A DNA stretch of 64,000 nt. Origin: an uncultured Paracoccaceae bacterium (GTDB taxonomy: Bacteria > Pseudomonadota > Alphaproteobacteria > Rhodobacterales > Rhodobacteraceae). The notes beneath the pieces were generated by a model. That model was not told where the DNA came from. It worked only from the letters and a program-made list of their open reading frames with translations, and did no database searches. This document shows, in pieces, positions 56,003 to 62,681 of the stretch. How positions within the stretch are numbered: the stretch's first letter is position 1; each line of letters opens with the position of its first letter. The DNA is taken from the NCBI GenBank assembly GCA_947499635.1, contig CANMPD010000003.1:124001-188000 (forward strand), read 5' to 3'. Made by a program: the position numbers and the translations under genes.

Positions 56003-56818
56003 GTGACCGAAATTCTAACGCAAAGCCCGTTTCACAAAATCACCGCCACTGATGCTGCACATCTGGCGGACTGTTTTGCGACACCGTTATTCGTCTATGA
56101 TGATAAATTTTTTAGGTCACGCTGTGACGAAATGCTCAAAGTTTGGAACAATACCTTTGCCAAGTCCAAGATATATTGGTCATACAAGACCAACTACATG
56201 CCGGAGGTCTGCCGGGCCGCTCATGAGCGTGGCTTGGGTGCAGGTTTTGTCTCAGGTTTCGAACTTGAACATGCAAAAAAGATGTGTCCGGAAGGCCCTT
56301 TTTCGTTTAACGGCCCGCTGAAGCGCGAGTCCGAACTTCTGCAAGCCATAGAGATGGGTGCTACGATCAACGTCGATCTGTTGGAAGAAATCGACGCTAT
56401 TCGTACTATTGTCTCTCAACGACCTGCCTTGACACCGAGACTAGGCGTTCGTGTGAATCCTAGTGTCCCGTTGTTCGATAGTCACGATACCAGTTTTCTT
56501 GAGAAGCACTCCGACAGCATTTCTGTTTCGAAGTTTGGTTGGCCGATCTCCGATGGTGCCGCACGCATTGCTGTAGAGAAAGTGATCGATGCAGGACTAA
56601 CGGTTTCCGCTTTGCACTGCCACTGAAGTTCACAAATCACTAACCATGAACATTTTCTTGCAGCGCTACGTCCCGTCCTTGACTTCGCATCAGATCTCAT
56701 TGGTCAGGGGGTGGAACTTGAGGAGATCGACATCGGCGGAGGTTTCGGTGTCAAAGGGCTGGTTCGCGATAAAATTGGATGGTGGGGTCAGTTGAGGGAG
56801 CGGATGGGTGAACCGCTA
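56003..56818 (+). pseudogene. PLP-dependent amino acid decarboxylase (LysA-like), interrupted by an in-frame TGA
   Basis: The frame starts at GTG 56003. ATPLFVYDDKFFRSRC and IYWSYKTNYMPEV (PLP lysine) match the group IV decarboxylases. After ALHCH, where the family has HxGS, a TGA stop occurs at 56624-56626. The same frame continues beyond it with SSQITNHEHFLAAL and EEIDIGGGFGV, which are the next family motifs. The homology fades near 56815, where a TauE/SafE half-gene begins. So the gene is broken twice: a nonsense codon and loss of the C-terminus. Selenocysteine decoding is unlikely but not excluded. Confidence 0.7.
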
Positions 56819-56819
56819 G

Positions 56820-57242
56820 GCCACTGTGTTGATCGCGGCTATCCTAATTCTCACCGGATTTCAGCTTTCGTATGAACCAGGTAAAAAGATGACATTTGCA
56901 GTGGGTGGCATTGCCGGAATACTAAACGGCAGTATGGGAATTGTTGGTCCTCCAGTGATCCTTTTTTACTTCTCGACACCAATTGGATTAGCAGCGGGAA
57001 GAGCATCAATCATAGCATTTTTCGTGGGCACCGACACCGTGGGAACTGGTCTATTCGCAGTACAAGGGTTGCTCACAAGTGCCATTCTTTGGCGAACACT
57101 CATCTTTCTTCCGGTACTGGTTGTGGGCGTCGTGCTGGGAGGCAAAGGCTATGTCCGCACCAGTGAAGAGACGTTTAAGAAGGTCTCTTTATACGCTTTG
57201 GTGGCATTATCAATCGGTTTAGGTCTTCAGGTGTTCATTTAG
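56820..57242 (+). pseudogene. TauE/SafE-family exporter, C-terminal half only
   Basis: About 138 residues with four hydrophobic segments: GGIAGILNGSMGIVGPPVILFYF is the TauE/SafE second-repeat motif. A full protein has about 250 residues, so the N-terminal repeat is missing. The frame's GTG at 56826 directly abuts the end of the decarboxylase remnant (stop 56817-56819 in this frame), which marks a deletion or recombination junction. A functional transporter is not expected. Confidence 0.7.
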
Positions 57243-57452
57243 AATTATTGATCGGGAATGCTGCGGTAAAACGAGCAATGTGCTACTGCATCAAAAAGTC
57301 ACCTACACTCCATAAGGTACGGTCTAGATGGCCCTTTAAAAGACATGGGTTGTGAAGTCGTCCAAGAACCCCTTCGAGCATGTGTTAACAAAATGTTCTG
57401 AAGTCTGGCCACTTTCGCAGCTTCGGGCCTGTTGGGTCTAGTAAGGAACCGT

Positions 57453-58049
57453 TTAGGCCGCACTTGCAGGGGCGGCGAGCAAGGCAGAAACGACACTTTC
57501 GGAAACTTCGAACAGCCCCCCAACGGTCCTCAGATCATCATACTTGACCACAGGCCCGAGCCGATCAAATGAACAACCCGCTCTGCGCAGGATACGCTCA
57601 ACAAAAACATCATAGACCGAGATGACATTGCGGATTCCAGCTTCGTGCATCGTTTGGAAGAGGCCGGCAAGCACTTGGCGAGTAATTATGTTGATGCCGT
57701 CTGCTCCAAAATCACGGGCTGCATCTGTATCAACGCAAAACCTTGAACTTTCCCAGACAAGAGGATGTCTGACAATTCCAGAATCCCCCATAACTTCAGG
57801 GAACACGTCCGAAAGCATGTGGGGACCAGTCGTTGGCAAAAGCCTGAGTGATGCAAGGAGCCGCTGATCTTGTCCCAGTACACAAATATATAGCGGATTG
57901 AGATCATCAAAGTGATCGCGCTCTAGTCCGTCTTGCACCTCTACGCGCCATCCCCTACGCACAGAGAACTGCTTAGCTCTCAAGCGATACATTTGTACAA
58001 AGATATGCTTGTGAGATTCACTTTCCGAACCGTGAGCAACGAGCAACAT
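57453..58049 (-). CDS. luxI: Acyl-homoserine-lactone synthase (LuxI family)
   Basis: A 198-aa protein from the ATG at 58049, which has GGAGG eight bases upstream; the frame extends a little further but without such a site. Family motifs: RLRAKQFSVRRGWRV, LERDHFDDLNPLYI, RLLPTTGPHMLSDVFPE and VWESSRFCVD, with the conserved Arg, Phe, Trp, Asp and Glu residues. It makes an AHL signal from SAM and acyl-ACP; chain length cannot be told. luxR lies immediately upstream on the same strand. Confidence 0.92.
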   Translation of the reverse strand: MLLVAHGSESESHKHIFVQMYRLRAKQFSVRRGWRVEVQDGLERDHFDDLNPLYICVLGQDQRLLASLRLLPTTGPHMLSDVFPEVMGDSGIVRHPLVWESSRFCVDTDAARDFGADGINIITRQVLAGLFQTMHEAGIRNVISVYDVFVERILRRAGCSFDRLGPVVKYDDLRTVGGLFEVSESVVSALLAAPASAA

Positions 58050-58132
58050 TAGTATAACCTCCATCAATGATCATTTCCACTGATGCCGATTCCACAGCAT
58101 TTCTCACTACAGACAAATGCCAGTATTGCAGG

Positions 58133-58852
58133 CTAGATTAAGATCAACCGCTCTTTAACTGCGAAAGCGACGGCCTGCGTCTTGGTGGCGACTTTGAGCT
58201 TTGCACAGGCATTTCCTAAATAGAAGGAAACCGTTTTTTCTGTTAATCCAAGGATTATCCCTGTTTCCCACGCAGTTTTGCCGCGAGCCGCCCACCTTAG
58301 CACCTGAGCCTCTCTCTTAGTTAACTGCGGGCGACCTGTTTCATGTTGGTAAATGCGGGGCCTGGCGACGGAGTCATGGATAAGCTTCGCAAAATAAATG
58401 AAATCAGAGATCATTTCCCGACAAAATAATTCCCAGTCCCGTGCACGAAGATCGGAATTTAGGGAGATCATAGCTTCATCTCCCAACATCCCTCGAACGG
58501 GAATTGTCTGCCCGGTTTCTCCGATGCCGTATTCTTTAGCCTCGCCAAAGAAACTTCGTGACGTTTCGTCGGTAGTTGATAGGTGCCCCCAATCGACGGG
58601 AAGTAATGACCGGGAGCCAGCATGCAGGACAGGGTCAATTTCTTGATATTTAAAATTTAAATAATGTTTAACCCAAGTTTGAGAATAGGTGGTGATTAGG
58701 GTGTGTTCATCACCGTTTGTGTAAGGGATGCTCGTCGAAAAGTAGGTAATATTCTTGAGACCGTACAAAGTGCAAAGATCGTTAAACGTTGTCTCTAAAT
58801 CCAACTCTGGAGTGGACTTGACCCGTGAACTGAAGTCTTCTGACAGAGACAT
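58133..58852 (-). CDS. luxR: LuxR-family autoinducer-binding transcription regulator
   Basis: A 239-aa protein from the ATG at 58852. The autoinducer-binding domain has the Y...W...Y...DP pattern in TTYSQTWVKHYLNFKYQEIDPVL and ends around residue 165. The C-terminal HTH is LTKREAQVLRWAARGKTAWETGIILGLTEKTVSFYLGNACAKLKV. The frame runs upstream without a convincing start. It sits directly upstream of luxI in tandem. An inverted repeat lies before it at 58917-58948. Confidence 0.9.
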   Translation of the reverse strand: MSLSEDFSSRVKSTPELDLETTFNDLCTLYGLKNITYFSTSIPYTNGDEHTLITTYSQTWVKHYLNFKYQEIDPVLHAGSRSLLPVDWGHLSTTDETSRSFFGEAKEYGIGETGQTIPVRGMLGDEAMISLNSDLRARDWELFCREMISDFIYFAKLIHDSVARPRIYQHETGRPQLTKREAQVLRWAARGKTAWETGIILGLTEKTVSFYLGNACAKLKVATKTQAVAFAVKERLILI

Positions 58853-58916
58853 AGAGCAATACCTGATTTCAAGGGGCCTCACGAGGTGACGCGATTCTAC
58901 TATAACGAGTGTATTT

Positions 58917-58948
58917 GAACCTATCGCATTTTGCATGGACATAGGTTC
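58917..58948. promoter_or_regulatory. Inverted repeat upstream of luxR
   Basis: The arms GAACCTAT and ATAGGTTC (8 bp, perfect) are separated by 16 bases, 65 bases before the luxR start. It is longer than a classical 20-bp lux box and does not match that consensus well, so the binding protein is unknown. Confidence 0.4.
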
Positions 58949-58970
58949 GGGCTGAGTGCAGAATAGCACG

Positions 58971-59316
58971 TTAAGGCGGGTCATTGCCGATTTTTTCACC
59001 TGTACTCGCCCGTGAGCAGGATATGCGCCCATCCGAGTGGTGAAATGTGCGACAGAAGCTCTGGTGAACAGTTGAGACCGGCCCGATTGGAAAGATCGGG
59101 CCATTAATCTTACTCACTTCCCTGAGGTAAGTGACATCCTGCAGGGCATAGGTCCGCAGTATGAGCCTATCCCCGTCTCCAATTGCCTCGCGCTTATGTG
59201 CGCCTCGGAGGTTGTTGAAGGACAGAAAACATCCCGGATTCAGCGGCAGGTTCACGACATGCCGCTCCAGTACCGCGCGGAAAACCGAAATGGCTGCATG
59301 CGCGACAAAGTCATCT
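58971..59316 (-). pseudogene. Tail of a second, TauD/clavaminate-synthase-like dioxygenase
   Basis: The frame from about 59324 to 58971 contains LPLNPGCFLSFNNLRGAHKRE and RLILRTYALQDVTYLRE. These match the C-terminal iron-His (in AHKR) and 2OG-arginine segment of TauD/clavaminate-synthase-like enzymes. The N-terminal two-thirds, including the HxD motif, are absent. The upstream frame switches at about 59320 to a different sequence that resembles a transposase. So it is a broken piece. Confidence 0.5.
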
Positions 59317-59531
59317 TCATGCATCGGCTTCGGTGAGGGAGATTTGATCTTTGCCCGATGCCTTTAGCTCGGCCTGATAGCCGCGTAGCTGATCCCGAAC
59401 CGATAGTCTCAACTGGACCTCGAAGTGGCGCCCTCCTCCCTTGTTCAGGGCCAGCATTTAGACCGAAATAAAAAGGGCCTGATCAACGCCTCGCGCCGCC
59501 AGGGTGATCAGCTGAGTTTTCACACAGTCTG
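59317..59531 (-). pseudogene. Likely IS1182-type transposase scrap with terminal sequence
   Basis: A 46-codon frame (59317-59457) ends RDQLRGYQAELKASGKDQISLTEADA, close to the QISLTDPDARSM region of IS1182-family transposases as I remember them. About 60 bases upstream lies CAGACTGTGTGAAAAC (59516-59531), which resembles terminal repeats of such elements. The rest of the transposase is missing, and the scrap abuts the dioxygenase tail. The family call rests on one motif. Confidence 0.45.
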
Positions 59532-59577
59532 TATGAATTCTGCACCAACCTTCTGATGCAGAACTTAAGCTGCACCA

Positions 59578-59769
59578 TTAGCGCGCTAGCTGAGCCACCT
59601 CTAGACATCGCTGTGAGGCAATGACGGGTGAGCTGCGGATGGGAATACCTGTATCCGCAAGCTTGGTTTCAGCTACACGCATCGATGCTTGTGCCAAGAC
59701 GATGCTCTTTACGTCATGTGCACTTCTCTGTGGGCGTTGACACGGAGGTGGCTTTGGTAGTGAACACAA
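59578..59769 (-). pseudogene. Tail of an Asp/Glu/hydantoin-racemase-like protein
   Basis: The last ~40 residues, DVKSIVLAQASMRVAETKLADTGIPIRSSPVIAS, match the C-terminus of the Asp/Glu/hydantoin racemase family (VLAQASM and SSP). The N-terminal part is missing; the sequence upstream of about 59710 is not similar. With the neighbouring remnants it belongs to the decayed gene set. Confidence 0.45.
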
Positions 59770-59867
59770 CCTAGCTAAAATTTTATGCAGTTTACGTCTG
59801 TTTCGTCCTAGATGTGTTCATTTTTTTTGGTTTCGTGCATCCATATTTTCAACCCAGGGTGCAAATT

Positions 59868-60278
59868 ATGACTACCATTTCTACTAATGAAGACGACCCG
59901 CAAGTGATTGAAAACACCGCCCAGTCTCTAACCCTCATCGAAGACGACGGCGACGAAGCGCTCTATCTCGATATCACCACAGACAGCTACGTCTTTACCA
60001 ACAGCAACGGTGATCAAAGCCAGATCTACTTCGGCAGCAATCCGGTCGGACCAAACACATATAGCCACAATGGCGACTGGTCTGCGCAGCACATCGCGGC
60101 CAACGATGCAGGGGGCTACACCGTTTTGTGGAGCGCTGGTGACGGCACTTGGTCCCTCTGGCAGTTGGACGCGGATGGCGTGCGTATTTCAGACCGTGTG
60201 CTGGGTGATCAGAGCGCGCTCGCACCTTTCGAAGAACAGTTCCAAACCGAACTCGACGGTGATGGCTTCCTTTTCTGA
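59868..60278 (+). CDS. Short W_rich_C-type secreted protein, possibly a fragment
   Basis: A 136-aa acidic protein from the ATG at 59868 (AGGGTG upstream). Residues about 55-136, beginning GDWSAQHIAAND and including TVLWSAGDGTWSLWQLDADG, match the tryptophan-rich repeat known from Synechocystis-type C-terminal domains (W_rich_C), including the closing FQTELDGDG. The family domain is usually part of large type I secreted proteins. Here only one repeat remains and the frame stops at DGFLF. It may be a truncated adhesin. Confidence 0.55.
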   Translation: MTTISTNEDDPQVIENTAQSLTLIEDDGDEALYLDITTDSYVFTNSNGDQSQIYFGSNPVGPNTYSHNGDWSAQHIAANDAGGYTVLWSAGDGTWSLWQLDADGVRISDRVLGDQSALAPFEEQFQTELDGDGFLF

Positions 60279-60302
60279 CATTAGTTTTGAGAATTATTCT
60301 GA

Positions 60303-60452
60303 TATCCGCCTGCATATGTTGGGCGGGTATTATCTTGGAACAGCAGCCGAATCCGGGAAAGCCAAGGTGTCTGGGGGCAAGATTACGATGCGCAGGGGAC
60401 ACTGGTTGGTCCAATTTATCCGTTGAACACCGAGACCGCACGGAATGCGTAA
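60303..60452 (+). pseudogene. Fragment of an adhesin repeat
   Basis: In a different frame from the W_rich_C gene, with a stop before it and no start, the sequence LSWNSSRIRESQGVWGQDYDAQ and GTLVGPIYPLNTETARNA resembles the repeat VYGQRFDADGNxVGxEFxVNTxTxG of large secreted adhesins. It is a remnant, perhaps of the same protein as the gene before it. Confidence 0.45.
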
Positions 60453-60521
60453 TACACAAAGTGTACGAACCATAACGTCGATGATATTCGAACGCAGTGG
60501 GGCATATCTTGTTGTGAAACA

Positions 60522-60552
60522 AAAAACCGGGAGGTGCTTGCTCCCGGTTTTT
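60522..60552 (-). terminator. Terminator after fpr
   Basis: AAAAACCGGGAG and CTCCCGGTTTTT pair around a 7-base loop, with a T-run on the minus strand. It lies about 20 bases after the fpr stop and can act in both directions. Confidence 0.9.
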
Positions 60553-60574
60553 AGAATTAGAACTGTCTGTTAAA

Positions 60575-61444
60575 TCAGTCCAAAAATGCTTTTTCGACAA
60601 CGAAGTGCAATGGCTTTGAGTTTGCACCTTCTTCCAGACCGTAAGTGTTTTCAAACAGGTCCTTCAGATCCAAGTTAAACGCCATGTTCCCGCAGATCAT
60701 TGCGCGGTCGGAGTCCGGATTCAGAGGTGGTACACCAAGGTCTGCAAAAGCTTCGCCTGTACGCATCAGATCTGTGATCCGACCCATTTTAGGGCTCTCT
60801 TCGCGCGTGGTGGTTGGATAATATTTGATCTTTTTCCAAAACCCTTCACCGATTAGCTCGTTCAGCAACTCATCGGTTTTTAGGCTTTCGATCAGCTCTT
60901 TACCGTATTGCAGTTCACCTACAGTGCGGCATGTGTGCGTGATGATGACCTCTTCATAATCTTCGTAGGTCTGGGGTTCACGCAGCAGTGAGGCGAAGGG
61001 GGCAAAGCCTGTGCCGGTGGCAAAGAACCAGATCCGCTTGCCAGGCAACAAAGCGTCATGCACCAATGTGCCCACAGGCTTAGGGCGCATGATGATCTGG
61101 TCACCAGGTTGAATGTGCTGCAGGCGCGACGTCAGCGGGCCATCATCAACTTTGATGGAATAGAATTCCATCTCTTCATCCCAACTGGGCGAGGCGATGG
61201 AATAGGCGCGCATGATCGGTTTCGGCTTGCCGGTTTTTTCGTTTATGTCGCCCATCAGGCCGATCATCACAAATTCACCCGAACGAAACCGCAAGGTCGA
61301 CGGACGCGACACGCGGAAGGAGAACAGTTTATCTGTCCAGTGTTTGACAGATGTGATGGTTTGCGCGTCTGGCAGGGTTGGTTTGGCTTTCTCGGCCACG
61401 GGAGTCTCACTCACGGCAGTATCTCGTTCTTTTGGGCTCGTCAT
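60575..61444 (-). CDS. fpr: Ferredoxin--NADP reductase
   Basis: A 289-aa FAD enzyme. FAD binding MRAYSIASP (RxYS), nucleotide-binding ATGTGFAPFASLLRE, and a C-terminus HFVVEKAFLD. It can reduce ferredoxin for the ferredoxin-type sulfite reductase encoded by the first gene of this minus-strand cluster. It is the last gene, with a terminator behind it. Confidence 0.93.
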   Translation of the reverse strand: MTSPKERDTAVSETPVAEKAKPTLPDAQTITSVKHWTDKLFSFRVSRPSTLRFRSGEFVMIGLMGDINEKTGKPKPIMRAYSIASPSWDEEMEFYSIKVDDGPLTSRLQHIQPGDQIIMRPKPVGTLVHDALLPGKRIWFFATGTGFAPFASLLREPQTYEDYEEVIITHTCRTVGELQYGKELIESLKTDELLNELIGEGFWKKIKYYPTTTREESPKMGRITDLMRTGEAFADLGVPPLNPDSDRAMICGNMAFNLDLKDLFENTYGLEEGANSKPLHFVVEKAFLD

Positions 61445-61491
61445 GGAGAGACATCACGAGCGGTATCGGTTACTTGGCTGGCGGACGACGT

Positions 61492-61902
61492 TTAGTGCGT
61501 CGCGGCGGCGTTTGTTTCGCCACGCATGCGGGCCTGATAGTTATGGCTTTGCCAATTGGCACGGAACTTCCATTCCGCTTCGGGTTGACGTTCGGCCAAT
61601 TCGTCCGAGATTTCAACCTCGTCAAAGCCTACGCGACGCGCCATGGCATATTGATCTGAAATCACATGTCCTTTGGCACGTAGACGCCCAGTGTATCCTA
61701 TAAGACGCAGATGCCGTGCAATAGTAAAGCCACGACCATCCGCAAAGGATGGGAAATCCACGCGGATCATCTCGATGCCATCCAATTGATCTTTAAGCGT
61801 CGTTGGGTTGGTATCAGAGGTCAGATCCAGAACAGTTGAGCCTTCAAATCCGGCGGTCCATGTATCGGGGCCAAAGCCCGCGTCTGTTACAATAACAGTC
61901 AT
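61492..61902 (-). CDS. DUF934 family protein (sulfite reduction associated)
   Basis: A 136-aa protein from the ATG at 61902, which overlaps the cysH stop (ATGA). LDGIEMIRVDFPSFADGRGFTIARHLRLIGYTG is the family core. DUF934 genes are commonly found between cysH and fpr or next to sulfite reductase in alphaproteobacteria, and an accessory role in electron transfer or assembly has been proposed. Nothing in the sequence identifies a cofactor. Confidence 0.85.
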   Translation of the reverse strand: MTVIVTDAGFGPDTWTAGFEGSTVLDLTSDTNPTTLKDQLDGIEMIRVDFPSFADGRGFTIARHLRLIGYTGRLRAKGHVISDQYAMARRVGFDEVEISDELAERQPEAEWKFRANWQSHNYQARMRGETNAAATH

Positions 61903-62678
61903 TGCTGCTGTGCTCCTGTGCGAAGGAATTTGCCATCTACGACGTGAATGCCGCATTCCTCTTTGTTTTGATTGCGCCAACGTCCGGCGCGGGGATCTTC
62001 CCCTTCTTTAACCGGTGATGTGCAGGGGGCACAACCGATTGACGGATAGCCTTTTGCGACCAATGGATGGCGCGGTAGACGGTTTTCGTCCATATAGGCG
62101 CGCACATCTTCGGGGGCCCAATGTGCCAGCGGGTTCACTTTGATCCGGCCAGTGCCGTCTTCGATTTCAAAGAAATCAAGCGCGGCACGCGTGCCAGATT
62201 GAAACCGTTTTCGCCCGGTTATCCAACCTTCATACCCGTTTAATGCATGTTGTAATGGCAGTGTTTTTCGCAACGCACAGCACGCATCCGTATCAGAAAA
62301 CCGCAGCGCGCCGTAGGGGTCTTTTTCTGCGATGTCTGCGGCCTTGATAAGCTGTACATTACGCAAACCCAGCCGTTCAGTCACCTCTTGTTGATAAACA
62401 AGAGTTTCAGTGAACAACAGCTCTGTATCGACAAACAGCACCGGTGTCATTTTATCGGCAAGAGCCGCGAGATGCAGCAGCACCACGGATTCTGCTCCAA
62501 AGGAGGACACCAGCGCAAATTTTCCGCGTTCCCCAGCGACACCCGACAGCGTCGCTTCCATCACAGCTGTGGCTGAGTGATGTTTGAAGCGGGCATTCAA
62601 GCCCGCAACCTTTTCCACCAAGTCAGAAGAAGGCGCGGTGCTGAGCGTATCATTTTGCCGGGGATCGAGATCGATCAT
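61899..62678 (-). CDS. cysH: Phosphoadenosine/adenosine phosphosulfate reductase
   Basis: A 259-aa enzyme reducing APS or PAPS to sulfite. The cysteine pairs C133/C134 (DACCALRKT) and C216/C219 (SIGCAPC) indicate a 4Fe-4S cluster, as in the APS-reductase type. ECGIH (C242) near the C-terminus is the catalytic Cys motif. Overlaps the DUF934 gene by four bases; three bases after the sulfite reductase gene. Confidence 0.94.
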   Translation of the reverse strand: MIDLDPRQNDTLSTAPSSDLVEKVAGLNARFKHHSATAVMEATLSGVAGERGKFALVSSFGAESVVLLHLAALADKMTPVLFVDTELLFTETLVYQQEVTERLGLRNVQLIKAADIAEKDPYGALRFSDTDACCALRKTLPLQHALNGYEGWITGRKRFQSGTRAALDFFEIEDGTGRIKVNPLAHWAPEDVRAYMDENRLPRHPLVAKGYPSIGCAPCTSPVKEGEDPRAGRWRNQNKEECGIHVVDGKFLRTGAQQQ

Positions 62679-62681
62679 GGG

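Noticed and set aside
58853-59104. N-terminal 84-residue extension of luxR
   Set aside because: The extension is not part of LuxR proteins, overlaps the dioxygenase tail in another frame and contains the inverted repeat; the start at 58852 is better.
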